DNA from: Priapulus caudatus
Taxonomy: Eukaryota; Priapulida; Priapulimorpha; Priapulimorphida; Priapulidae
Direction of reading: 5' to 3'
NCBI RefSeq assembly: GCF_000485595.1
Contig: NW_014577625.1
Coordinates: 25,191 to 83,140, forward strand
DNA length: 57,950 nucleotides
The notes under the pieces: generated by a model
What the model was told of the DNA's origin: nothing
Database searches by the model: none
Seen by the model: only the letters and a program-made list of their open reading frames with translations
Translations under genes and position numbers: made by a program
Shown: positions 33,931 to 47,712 of the stretch, in pieces
Layout: every line of letters begins with the position of its first letter
Numbering within the stretch: position 1 is the first letter of the stretch

Positions 33931-36255
33931 TAGTTATTAGTTTATTACGCACCTGTTTGCTTGTTTTGGGGTTAACTCCCTGATCGCGAACTACCATGTC
34001 ACCATATCCGGCGAGGTGACCGTGGAAGCAGTGAGCACTGATAATTTCAATTCACGGCTTCGCCCCCCCCCCCAACTGCTTGGGAAGGAACACTGCTGCA
34101 CCTAACTCATCATTATTTAGTATGCACATGCTGGTTTGGTAACTATATTCAGTGAGTGGATTCCGAGAAGTATCAGAACATAACACATGACACAACATAT
34201 GGAGACTTTTTTATTTTCAAACACGACGAATTTACCAACTAGTTCACTGTAAGGTTTGCACCTTATCATTCTAATCTCACAAGTTAAAACGTACATATAT
34301 ATAATGAATTATATTTGACCAAAAAAGCATCTTAACAAATATCATTTTCGCATAGGCTTAGTATATATATATATAACGAATTCAATTTATCTCAACAAGA
34401 CCCAATTTATCGATATACAGTTTCACATAAACGACATAAATGAAAACCTTACTGTATAATTCCTCAACAAAAATATAAATCACCACTTGACCGTTTGAAA
34501 TGCATTATGCCGTAATAGTTTAATGGCAATAATACGAAACCTTTGTTTAACCAAGTTTAACAGAGACAAAATTAATTCTCACGGCAGTTTCCTTTACCGC
34601 GTTGAATGCGCGTAGTACGAACGAGGAAATAACATTTATCATAACGTATAGCTGTTTGCGAGCAGCAATCGACAGCGCACGTGCGTTATAATATCATCTT
34701 CATTTTATTGTCATCTGTTGCCAGGTTTGTCCTAATATATCCTCCACGACGTGATATAAGCAACGGGTGCATGTATGCCTAGGCTTATCATTAGTAATGC
34801 TAAAATGTGTCACTAATACTGATAAATGTTTAGATGTTATACGATAGGCCTACGTAATGTACGATATTTAAATGACGCTATAGCCGGAATATTCTACGTA
34901 ATACTATACGATTATTATGCATATATCACAAACGAAACTAACTGAATTAAAGACCAAGCAATTTAGTATAATTAATAGGGCTTTTTAAGAAAGTACACAA
35001 CAATCAAATCCAAGTCGAGAGTGAATATCTATCTGAGCATCATAATTATATAGTTAATTACATCAATTGAGAATATGCTGAACATATTTACGATTTCCTT
35101 CCCATTAGCTATAGAACCGTAACACACAATTCACGGGTAATGAATAAAGAATAAAAAATCCACATGTAAGGTTTAGACTATTTAGCTAACCAATGTTATA
35201 TAATTCAAGACATCAGACGCATATATTACATACCGAAAAGATGTAGGCATTTTTATAGGGTCGTCATACATCAACGTACATGCAGATAAATCGGATAACA
35301 AAGAACTGTTGTATATGACAGTTTATTTACAAAATTAATCTACGAATATTTTTTTATAGCGTTAACTAACATCGCGCTATATCTAGTGTTGACATCATTT
35401 GTTACTGAAAGGTGATATGCATTTCAGAAAATGCAGCGTACACTGGAAACCCCATGCCGATGGTTCCAGAACTAAATCTATTAACCACTAGCTGTCCACC
35501 TTGCTCCTTGGTGGCACACATATTATTATACCTTGATTATACGCAGTTAGTTGTAATATTGCCCATGAAGAGTTATCGGACAAAGATATGCAAAAAAGAT
35601 CAAACTCAAACAGCAAAACGAACCCTGATTCATTGTTAAGTAGGTACTGAAGCGGTTGATTGTTGTGTTCGCATTTTGTAAAAGGAAATATCATCGTTTG
35701 TTGAATCCATCTGCCCTTTCTGTCCTTATCCTTGGTTATATGAGACATTTGGCATGCATTTGAACAGCTAATTATGCGGTTACTTCTGACACACTAATTG
35801 TTTGTTATGATAGTATGATACATCACCATCTACGATGATTATCTTCCTAGAATATTACACTAAGCTCTAGCTATAATGTCGAACTGAGTGGATATATTCC
35901 TGCATGGAACTGTGACTGCCACTCGTGATAACTGCTCCTGGCCACCTCGACGGTTGGCGCAGCCAATTAACCCCTACGCATGGTCAAGAACTTGGAGGAT
36001 GAGGTTCCTGAGAGTTTTCGATATTTTTCGGTTTTTGAGATTTTGACACAATGCACGATACACGATTGCCATATTATACCACGTAATGTTCTTACACCAC
36101 ATAGTGACTGATTTAATAGATAACTGTAATTTAGCTGCATGTTTCGTCTATTCGTGATTTTATCGTACATATTAACATATTTACATGTTTCATCTTAAAT
36201 ATAATTCTGATGCAGCATCGCTGCGTGATCCATAGAACTCACTCTAAACTGACGA
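33931..36255. other. Intergenic stretch downstream of APCDD1
   Basis: 33842-34000 and 34020-34165 are diverged direct repeats of the LINE tail, the second with ten C residues (34064-34073). The rest is AT-rich without recognised exons. On the minus strand this is the 3' side of APCDD1; the first AATAAA on that strand that I noticed is about 0.9 kb below the stop codon. Confidence 0.5.
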
Positions 36256-37026
36256 TCACGTCAGGGCGGCGCGCAACGTCGCGTGCGTCGCCAACAACAC
36301 GTAACAAGTGAGCAGCGCACTGATGGCGACCAGCCCATGGTCGGCTGACGTCGAGCCGACACCATCCGACGTACGCTTCCCACTCCACCTCGTCGTCTGC
36401 GGCGTCTCCTTGCACTGCACGAGCGGCAGCTGGAACGACGTCGGCCTGTACGTCGGCCGGAAGCGTCCGTCGCTCGGCTGCCGGCCGACGTACAATCGCG
36501 TGCCGCCGGCGTCGTCGGGCAGCAGGCGCACGAGGTCGGCCTGCACGTGCGGCACGGCGATGCCGAGGGTGGCACACCCTCGCGTGCTCGTCACGTCCTG
36601 CTCGACGTCGAGTCGCCACGAGCCGTCCGTCGCGCAGTCGTCGCCGACCTCGCCGTTCATGTTGACGACGGCCGTCGCGTCGTGCGGCGTCACCTTCACG
36701 TCGGCAACGAGCAGGTCGTAGCGCTCCCCGCCGCGGATGGCGCGCGACGCGGCGCGGAACGCGTAGCTGCCGGCGGCGGCGACGCTGTAGCTCTGTCGGC
36801 GGCAGTCGGCGTCGGCGTAGAAGTGGTAGCGCGCGCGCCACGTGCTGCCGTCGCGCACGAACGTCATCCGGCGCATGACGAACATGCCATGCGGCTGTGT
36901 CTCGCACATGCCGCTCACCCACGTGCCCTCTAACTGTACGGAGAGCACCGGCGCGGCGACCAGCACCGGCGGATGCATGACGTCGCTCTTTGCGATTGTC
37001 CGGCAGGCGTCGCTGTCGTCGCTGTC
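36256..37026 (-). CDS. APCDD1: APCDD1 exon 3 (second domain and membrane anchor)
   Basis: 256 codons and TGA. DSDDSDACRTIAK and MHPPVL form the linker, then LEGTWVSGMCETQPHG opens the second domain. GGERYDLLVADVKVTP, RGCATLGIAVPH and TSFQLPLVQC follow in family order. The tail GLVAISALLTCYVLLATHA is a hydrophobic anchor. The linker CRTIAK has one Cys where the upstream pseudo-copy (37136-37170) has CxxC, as vertebrates do. Very GC-rich, Arg/Ala codon choice unlike exon 2. Confidence 0.92.
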   Translation of the reverse strand, partial: DSDDSDACRTIAKSDVMHPPVLVAAPVLSVQLEGTWVSGMCETQPHGMFVMRRMTFVRDGSTWRARYHFYADADCRRQSYSVAAAGSYAFRAASRAIRGGERYDLLVADVKVTPHDATAVVNMNGEVGDDCATDGSWRLDVEQDVTSTRGCATLGIAVPHVQADLVRLLPDDAGGTRLYVGRQPSDGRFRPTYRPTSFQLPLVQCKETPQTTRWSGKRTSDGVGSTSADHGLVAISALLTCYVLLATHATLRAALT

Positions 37027-37956
37027 CTGCGATGATGAAAGGGTGAAGGTTAGAAAAGCGATGACTGGCAAAAATAATGATTGCGTTAGTTTCAGTCGTC
37101 CATGTTTTTAATACTTTCAAGCTAACTATTATGTGGCGATCATCCGGCAGGTGTCGCAGTCGTCGGTGCCCTGCGATGATTATAGATGAAAAAAGGATTG
37201 CGCTAGGCAGTTCTGGATTGCAGCTCTAAATTGCGCTGGTTTCAATCCATTCACTTATAGAGTACTTAGAGGATAACTACAACATGGCGATGGTCCAGCG
37301 GGTGTCGCAGTCGTTCGTGTTTTCGATGATTAAAGGATTAGAAGTAGTTTCAGACTAACTACTAGTCAATTCTAATAGACAGGTTTGGCGACAGGGAGTG
37401 GGGTGAATCTAGGATTGCACGCGCTTGTGTGTGAATGTAGGTAGGTGCTTGTTTTTTCTCAAAATGGTTGGCGTTTATTAAATTCGGACAGGGTATTAAG
37501 CTTGCCACTGCCGCCGCTATCGCGCACTGGACGTAGAAATCCGGCATACCTGATTAGGTGACTTATAAGAAGAACAGGAGCTTCAAATGCGAGATAATAA
37601 GTAAGATACTTTCGACATCATCGGCCACTTGGCAAGACGGTATAATATAACGATCATGAAAGTCTTTGCACACAACAGATAAATCTTCGTTAATGTAAGG
37701 GGTCTAAAACTTGATACGGGTTAGAGCAAATTTCCTAACGGGCAAATTTCTACGTAAAACATTCTAGGGGGATTGCTATATAGCTTTCTATTATATGTAA
37801 TTTATATAGCTATATCTGATTATGTGATTAACAACAACGTTGTCGATGACCTTGACTTGGCGCGTCTGTCTTATTAAATCAAACATTGCTGTTTATTATC
37901 ATTTAGCATCATCTGCGAATTGTATTACACGCGGCATTAATGGTAGGCCTATATAA

Positions 37957-37994
<38 letters not shown>

Positions 37995-39854
37995 CGCAAT
38001 ATGCGTATAGTGCCGAGTGCCGAACGTCTGCATGTGCAGACTGAGCGGGCGCGTGTTACCGCACCAACCTAACCCGCGCTCGGTTTCCGAACCTTTCGGC
38101 AGTAACAGCAGCCGCGGACACATACACACGCTTCTGCCTCTGTGCGCATGCAGCCGACATGTGCGCCGTGACTAGCGGCGGCGTCATCAATGCGTGGCGT
38201 CGGCGCGCGCTTCCAAACCTGTCGCGCGTGCGTCGTCGTCACCTTGCACGGTGTCCGTGTTCGTACACGCGCCTCTCACCAATTAAGTGCCGCATTATTT
38301 ACGCGATGATAGTGCGCCGCAGCGAAGCCGTCTCTAACCAGCCGCGCATTCCGATTCTCGCAGACGACATGCGCCGGCATCTGGTTTATATTCAGAAATA
38401 GACGGCATTCGGCTCTCATGTACATTGTGGTGTTTGCTTATTCGAGTTACACTTAATACGTTGCGCGTATACAGAACGTTGTTAATAGTATTATCAAGAG
38501 CGGTATTATCCGCTCTTGGTATTATATATGTTGTGTATTTATCGTAATTTGTTATTATAAATTATGTTTACTTTATCGTTTTACGGTTTCTGCCTTGCAA
38601 ATTATTGGCCTGGTACTACTGCGAGCTTGTTTGACCAATTTAAGAGTTCATGCTATGAGAATTACTAGTGCTGGTATATGACTTCATATTCTTCGCAAGT
38701 TTAATTCGTCCTTGAGTTCTTTCTTCATTATTTCCTTTATGCATTTGGCCCTTAAATACATGCGAAGCTCCGTACACAATATGCGAGCTTCACACGCGTT
38801 AGCGGTTGCCACAATATTTGTCACATTCGAATATTTCTGTATGCGTTGGAAAAATTATGTGGTCGAAGATTTATCATGAGTTAGCCGAATGGCATGCCTA
38901 TAAACGAGCTTGCACCTCTTCCAGATGACGCAGCCAACAGCTGCTTTACGAAGATCAATAAAGTGGATCTGGTTTCGGTATCAGTCAGTAAAAAAAACTC
39001 TCGTCAAAGTACCGAGACTTGCGATGCAGAGAGCGATAGGGGCAACCAACCGATGTCGATCTCGCGATCGTCGGCCCGTTTGAACACATGCAGCGCGCCC
39101 GAGTGGGGGATCTGTCAGAGGATATTTGCTATCGCATCTCGTGGCGGGGAGAAATATGCCATTGAAACGACTTAATTGAACGAACATCAATCTCGCGGAG
39201 ACGTCCATTCGTTTACGTTTGCCTCTCGCAGCAAAGACTCGGCACCGGGAGACGTGCCCGTAGCCTAACGCATTCAATCAAAACCACAAACATTTATGAA
39301 GTCTATGAAATCGCTAGCAGATGGCTAGCCGCATGTGAGACCTGACACTCGTTAGTGATTTATTGTTTCGAGTAAAACTTTACTGCCCTATTAAACGGGG
39401 CTGTACTTATGTCGTAAGTATAGACCGTCATTCTCCTATAATTCAATACAAGATGACATTTCCAACCAAAAAATAGCGACAAATTATGGCGCAAAATTAA
39501 TTTAAATGTTGAACTATAGTGTACATGTGTATATATTGTAGGTAAGGTACTAGAACTTAATTGTTTACTATGACCTCTCTATGCAGAATCATGAAGTAAT
39601 GGGAGTAGCGGTGCTAGGGCGGCTATATAAGGAGAGCCGAGGAGTAATTAATTCGAGAAGGCAATAAGTCGTTAAGTATAGCAAGTATACGAGGGAATAG
39701 AAATGAATTAATTCGAGTGAATTTCGAGTTGGGTGCTATGTTCAAAATCAGGCTCGCGTAGTAACGACAATACTATATATAACAATATAATATATGTATA
39801 ATATACTATAGCAATACAATATTCTCAATAGATATTATCTTATAATTATATATT

Positions 39855-39935
<81 letters not shown>

Positions 39936-42900
39936 AACTTCTCTATTTACAGTCCATTTTCTTTTTAGACGCCTATGGAAGCACAAACATATACGCCACT
40001 ATAGGCGATAGGCACGTTTTCAAGAGCTAACAATACCTATTATAGCAGTATTATTAGCTCTTGACGTTTTCTTTACTGTATTAAAGAAACGCAGTAAGCA
40101 ATACGTTTACCTGCACTATTGCTAGAATTCTTGCAGTTTACAGTTTTCATATTGCAAAACGTGTATACCACGCATAGCGGCATACGTAGCCTATGTGCAT
40201 CCGCTCTACTGAATCGAAGAGGCGAATCAACGTATACAGAAACGAAAAATCTCGTTGGATTACTTACTCCTTGTTTTCTCTTACCATTATCAAGCATCCA
40301 TTGTTTAAAATAATGAAAAACTATATTCAGTAACTGTTCAAACGATGGTTTGAAAAGCTTCGCAAGAATTTAGTGAATGTTTTCTACTCTATAGAATTTC
40401 CATCAACAGGGTATGTCAAAGAAAGTCATTCTCTCATTAATACTTGGAATATGAAGCATGCATAGATTCATACCAGCAAATCGCACATGCGCACTTGCAT
40501 GTATCCTGTATGTATACGCATTTCCACATGAGCATACAGCGGCTGTAGCTGCACCGTGCCTTGTAGTCGTGCTGTTAGTATTATACGTCTATGCTATTAG
40601 TTCTATAGCGCCGTCCTTCAGTTATAGCTACGTTTAGTACATACATAACGTTGAATAGTGTGGGTTTTTTTTGCACGCAGTAATTACCTAGGCTGCTGCC
40701 GGGTGTTCAGGTAAGCCTCGCTAAGCGCCATCGCACTTTCGCGATTGTAAGCCCTAACACCTATTCCGAGTCTATATGCTCGCATGAAAGCCTCTTTCTA
40801 CGTGCGCTCTGCGGGCGACCTCGGTTCGCGCAGTTGTATCGTGTAAGCCAATTTGTTCGGAATGAAGTCATTCACAAACGCAGGCCGAAATATTATTTCA
40901 AATGTAAGCGTTTTCGCATGTGACCATTGCGCGGGGACCAAGAATGAATGCACTAGAATGCCATTTGTGTCGAGTTTATAACCTGGTTTGGCAACTTCGG
41001 TATACCATTATGAGAACCTAGGGCTTTTATGCTATTAAATATGCAGTATTTTGTAAAGCGTGGTAAATTTTCTTGGCTAATCTCCGAGGACGTTAAATTA
41101 GTTCTTTATTACTTGTGATATACAATTGAAGCGTTCAGCTTGCAGTATGACCACCCAGGCTGTACAGGGTTGACGCCTTCTGCGACCTATTCAAACACTT
41201 TTACTGCGCGTATTAATTTTATAGCGTGAAAGTAATATTAGGGCGGCGATATCTTTGAGAGGTGATGCATAATGGCAAACCATTACAGCAAACCCATTAC
41301 GACGAAATCCCACAGGAGTGAACAGTCTGCATCTGTTGTCGCATAATGTGTTATAAAAATTCTGTACGTGGACGGAATGCGCATGCGGGTAGGCCGAATG
41401 CCATCGGTAAATGACATCAGGACCAGTTTCCCCGATAATATATTGCAACAGTTTAGATGCAAGCCAACGTTTCACATGACCTGACTGTAAGTAATGGATA
41501 AAATACTCACTTCCGCCGAGCGCAGTGACACCTGGTAGCCAGTCGGACGATACGACTTCCGGAGTCCCATATCCGTATGTACGTCGCCTAGAAAGAGCTC
41601 TTTTCTAGTGAGTACTTTCGAATCGCGCGACGTCCACTCCTCCACCCTCATCAGCTGCAGTTCGTGTAAAGCGAAGTTGATCGCCGTCGTGCAGTCTTTA
41701 TCGAGAAACATCAGATCAACATTGTTGCCTCGCTGTCGCGGCACCTCCATGAACGTGAAGATCTCGTACAGATGACCCGGCAGCCATTTTGTTTTGCCGA
41801 TGCCCGCGCAGGTGCGGTTGATGTTGCGGTAGAGAAGCTCGGCGCTCTTGTCCGTATATCCCATAATGAACACCTGCTGTAGGATATAGTCGACCTCTGT
41901 TCCTCCGGGAACGATCCAGGACGCCTGCGCGAAGCTGTACTCTCCCTTGGATATAATTACGTAACTTGGCGCACTGCAGGCACTGTCCGCGTACATGTAC
42001 TGTAGCGCGACGAAAGTCGAATTTTTGAAGAGCGTGTAGTCTCTAATGACGAACTCCGGGCCTGGTCTGATTTCACACCTGTAAAATAAAATTTCCTTGA
42101 ACGATTTGAATTCTTCTGGTGGGGTACGCGATACATTTGTCAATACAAAGACAAGTCGTAACTTGTGAAAGTTTATATGATATTTGTCACTACAGTCTCA
42201 CTAGGGTCAAATAGAATTTCTTTAATCATAGGTTAAATTCTTCTGGTGGGGTACGCGATACATTTGTCAACACAAAATTAAGTCGTATAACTTGTGAAAG
42301 TTTATTTGATATTTGTCACTAGAGTGTTAATTCTTATTTCTTAGACATGCGCGAACATCTTACTCGATTCATGGCTCGGTTAAAGGAAGGCAATATCTAC
42401 GCGAATTATTGACATCATGTTTAATGAAGTGTGATAACATTACATCATCGATATCATACATTCTCTCCCCCGCTCTCCCTCCCTCCCATCTCCCTCTCTC
42501 TCTCTCTCCCGCTTTCTCTTTCTTATTCTCTCTACAACTCTATCAGTAGCCCACCAATGACCTCGAGAATGTCTACCATTCCATTTCGTCTATTTATCAA
42601 GTGACGTGATGCTGCGAATGGGTACTTCATATACTATGTGCTTAGTATCCCAAGTGCTCCTTATCTATAGTTAGCTCTATTTTCCTGTACCGAGTAGAAT
42701 GCAAAAGTGTTTATCAACGGGTGCTGGAAAGCTTGGTCGCATCCCCTGCTGCGACGAATCACGGTGACGATTGTGTACTTATTGTTTACTCTGCTCGCAG
42801 AGTAAACACACCGATGTTGCACCAACAAAGACATTCGAGACGCTTGACATCACTCGGTGTCGTATTTGTCTTCAGGAAGTGCACGGTGAGTATGCGCCGG

Positions 42901-43326
42901 TTAATCGGAATCGGTTACTGACTGAGTTTGACGCGAGAGACAATAAGCAAGCATCTCGGATGAATGAATTCACCGAAGAGGAGAACGTGGGACGTAGTGT
43001 GGAGCAATCTTTCATTCATTATCTAACCATGTAGATGAAGATTAAGGTGCTCTTTATTACGTTAACATTATCGAGTTCAGTGCATATAGCACTGCTAACG
43101 TGAGCATCTTATTTAAAGATGAAATCTGTTTACGGCAAAACGTATAAAAAACATATAAACGTAGAGCTCATATTGTTCAGCGAAATTAGTTTTATTTGAT
43201 GGCAATGTACATCTCGAACAAACATACACACATACATACGCACGCACGTACGTACGTACGTGCTTGCGTGCGTGCGTGCGTGCGTGCGTGCGCGCGTGCG
43301 CGCGCGAGTGTGTGTATGTATGTGTA

Positions 43327-43422
<96 letters not shown>

Positions 43423-43429
43423 GTGTGTG

Positions 43430-43466
<37 letters not shown>

Positions 43467-44797
43467 CGTTGTCGTATATTATACCGTCTGTCGCACCACA
43501 GCGGCAGCAAATATAATCAGTCACCTGCTCAGCCTCCATACTGACCGCTCAGCATATAATCTATACATTTATAATTAGCGATAAGGAACAGCACTCCGGT
43601 GAGAGTGGTCAGCCTGCTAAGGCCGATTATAACAAATTGCGGAAGTTGTGGAAGTTGCGGAACACATTTCCAACGTAATAATATACGATAAAGACAGATG
43701 AATATGAGGGCGAACATTTGCCGAATACAAATGTGGAATACGCGATTTTAGAAACGCTAGCGCGCGTTCTCGACAACTAAATTGCAGTGGTTGAGCGCGA
43801 GTACGAGCCACGAGTTATATACCGTGGAATATAAAGTAACGGTAAATCACAATTTCCGCGAGTAGATTTTACAAACACGTACGTATTCGGCAGAATTCAA
43901 TCTAATATTGAGGTTTTACTGCGGAGGTCTACGGAGTGCTCTTTAGCCCACCATGCGTAGCACTACGAATGATATTGGTTTTTAGGAAAACACATAAGCA
44001 GCTTATAAGCGGAAAGAAACTACGTCAAAGTTCTATAAGGCCGAATGCTGTACATACTGTCTGCTATAGAAAATCCATGATCCATGATCTACATCCATTG
44101 ATCCATAATCAGTGTTGTTCGGGAGGCGGGGACACAGCGCTATATAATCATACAGTTTAACCGCATATTGTCAACACTCACAAGTAAAATTATAACCAAT
44201 TGCTCACGAAAGATACAAAGCTGATAAAAATCAATAGACGTCTTCAGCACCGCATACTGATTCTAATTCAGATACTGTCACGGGTTGAGTTCATTTTACA
44301 GACGTAAGAAGATTTGGAGAAGCACGTTTTGACAGTGCCCGCTACGCTACCAGCATAAATGCACGAAGGTGCAGAGTAGGTTTTCTCCGCAGACCTTCTG
44401 CAAGAGTATAGAGTGGGAAGTGGTTCCTGTATATACAGTATGTCAGTTAATCTATATAGTCAAGAATAAACAGATGTTCGCAGTGGAAAACACTGCCATT
44501 GAAAATAAACACGCCCGGCCCGCACCATTTTTCTTCATAACGTATACGGCTTCGGATGCTGGTACAAGAGGTTGATAACTATATCGCAGTTAATCGAGTA
44601 TTGGCTGACCGACGGAGCACACAGAAGTGAACATCCACGACCTTATATATCATCTATGCTAGTAGGAAGACCAAAAACATAGGTAGATGATCCTGCATGG
44701 ACATTACACATTACACAACGTATGTGTACGTTCAAGCGTGCGTGAGTGCGTGCGTGAGTGCGTGCGCGCGTGCGCGTTATCGAGTACGTCCGTGCGT

Positions 44798-44857
<60 letters not shown>

Positions 44858-47437
44858 NNNNNNNNNNGCGCGCGCGTGCACGTGTGTGCGTGCGTGCGTG
44901 CGGGCGCGCGTGCGCGTGTGTGTGTGTGTGCGCGCGCGTGCACGTGTGTGCGTGCGTGCGTGCGGGCGCGCGTGCGCGTGTGTGTGTGTGTGCGCGCGCG
45001 TGCACGTGTGTGCGTGCGTGCGTGCGGGCGCGCGTGCGCGTGTGTGTGTGTGTGCGCGCGCTTGTGTGTGTAGCCACTAGCCAACAGTAGGCCTACAGGT
45101 TTGTGATAGTAGCGCAATGCCAACTTGAGGCTGAACAAAATCTGTTAGTCGGAATAGTTTTATTTGCGATAGTCATAAGGATGAGCAGTTTTTCTGTTAA
45201 TACCTAGGTTTGCTTGCATTTAGCTGTTGCTGATCTTACACACACACATATGCGGCTATATGCACATATATAGGCACACGCATATGGCAGGCGAGGTGGG
45301 ACACAAATGGTATTTAGTGACAGTCACAAATTCGAATTAATGTCTATCATATTATATTCTCATTAGTGACTATCATATATTCCATTTATTGACAGCCATT
45401 AAATCAACCAATCAGATACAACTTATTTTTTCTCAGCCAATCATGGGCATCGAATTATTGCCAAACACTAAATGATTTAATGATAGACACAAATGGTATT
45501 TAGTGACAGTCACAAATTCGAATTAATGTCTATCATATATATTCCATTTAGTGACAGTCATTAAATCAACCAATCAGATACAACTTATTTTTTCTCAGCC
45601 AATCATAGGCATGGAATTATTGACAAACACTAAATGATTTAATGATAGACACTAAATACAATTTTTGTGTCCCACCTCGCCTGCCATACACACGCACGAA
45701 CGCACGCACGCACCCGCGCCCTCCCGCGCACAGTTTCCCTCGCCGTCACAGCAGTAGCAGCCAGCCAGTTTCACAGTAAGGCAAGGCCGCATCACGTAAA
45801 CAGCCTGCGGTCAGCAGCTCGTAGTCGCACGTTTCACCGCAGCTATATGCGATCCACAGCCCAGCATTACACTCGAATCGTACGCTGCTATCCTTCAAGA
45901 CGATAGAATTTGGCACATTTCCTAAAATCCCCTCCAAGTAATCACTTACACTTCTTTTTAACTTTACCGTGCACAATGATAGAGAAGATAATTACATATT
46001 AAATCTCAATAGGAAACGATTTCGAAGTAAAGTATAGTAGTAAAGTTAGTAGTAAAGCTGATTTGAAATTTCATGTTCACGTGGCATAGGCGGCATGAAT
46101 GAACGAATAAAAACAGATGAATGTTGGCAATGTCCCATTAATTATTCCCTATTGGCTGTTTAAGTGCTAAACAATAATTGATTTTAAAACACGTACTATA
46201 TCATAATTTTTAGCTCCGCGGTATTGGCACGAACTGGTTCACCGTCATTTTGAATTGAAGCATGAGATTCTTTCTCATATACAGGCCACAGTTGCAGATG
46301 CGCCCTACACCAACGGATGCGGGTATCGATGTAATCGTAGAATCCGGTGGTGGCATGGAGTAACTCGGCGTGGAGCACCAACATTGTTTACGATACTCAC
46401 TATAGTTGACCATGTGAGTTCACGGGCGATCTGTTATAATTGTGTGTTTGTTTGCTTAGCTAACGTCCTGCGGACTGTGCGTACAGGTTAATGTAATCAT
46501 CGTTGTATAGTGACGTGGCTTGAGATCGTACACTGACGGAGGAAATAGGGCATCGTCAGTAAACCCGAATATGTTTAGTAGTGTGTAGTGTACCGTTATA
46601 CTCGTCATGATGCACATTTATCGATTCATCGATTGTTCTCGATGCTCTTGCGGCTGCTAATCGATGAGAATTTCCATCAATATAAGGCTATAGGTAGATA
46701 TATCCAGAGCCGGTTTGTGAGTTTTCCTGCGTTTTGTGCGTATTTTGTGGCTTTTCCGTTCACTAGATTGCATACAACTCTACCTGTCAGGGGGCAGAAT
46801 GCCATCGACCATGATTTACGATTATAATACATAGTACGCGCTATTACAGTTACATCTAATAACAAATATTATAATCCACTAATTTACGAGGTAGGCGTGA
46901 TGACGGTATTATCTAGCGTGAAGGGGGTAAGCGCACACATGTAAGTGCTTGGTAAATAGAACTGATTTCAAGCTGCAATTCACAGTTCAACGGCAGTGTC
47001 CGGGCAAAGTGACGTGCAAAGGCTCGCGAAAATGCAATAAGAACTGAATAATGCAATAAGAAAATTTAAAGAGATCCGCAACAAATGCTTCGTAACAGTT
47101 ATATTCATGTCCTAGTAGTTCTTATCAAGTTGTACACAGCGCTTTGCATCAGAGAAGCACAGGCGCGTGCCGTGAAGCGATAAGCAAATAAAATTGCTTT
47201 CGTTGATCGCTTCTACGATGAGGCCACTAGGTCGGACACAAGTGAGATCACGTCAACGGTCGATCGGAACTATAGTCACCGCACGCGTTTACATCTAATA
47301 CGGACATATTACGACGATGTCATATATGTCTGCGCACAAGCCTTATAGTTAAACTCAACATTAGATCATCAAAGAGTTCCTACAAATACAGCAAGATCGT
47401 CCACGCTATGCGCTATGCATGACCATACATATTAGTG

Positions 47438-47468
<31 letters not shown>

Positions 47469-47667
47469 CGTGCGTGCATGTGTATATGTGTGTGTGCGAG
47501 CGCGGGAGCGCGCGTGTGTGTGTAAGAGAGAGAGAGAGCGAGAGAGGGAAAGAGAGAGATAGAGATAGAGAGAGAGAAAGAGAGGGAGCGAGAGAGCGAG
47601 AGAGAAATAGAGCGAGAGTGTGTACATGCGTGCTTGCGTGTGTTCATGTGTGTGCGAGCGTGCGTGC

Positions 47668-47712
<45 letters not shown>

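Larger units (their letters stand above)
37027..41510 (-). other. APCDD1 intron 2
   Basis: 4,484 bases, GTGAGT to CATCGCAG. It includes two extra copies of the exon 3 head (37136-37330), an AT microsatellite at 37960-37994, a large AT tract at 39843-39930, hairpins at 38491 and 40021, and GC-richer sequence at 38000-38400. Plus-strand open frames there (38159-38401, 38894-39175) have no recognisable motif. Confidence 0.7.

Noticed and set aside
36239-37120. 293-codon Arg/Ala-rich minus frame over APCDD1 exon 3
   Set aside because: It is the wrong frame of a GC-rich exon; the APCDDC signature is in the other frame.
43226-43463. CRISPR-like regularly spaced repeat
   Set aside because: A simple GT microsatellite; no spacers. 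Nothing else in the window resembles a CRISPR array.
43130-43578. Thr/His and Val/Cys repeat proteins over the GT tract
   Set aside because: Dinucleotide microsatellite translated in all frames.
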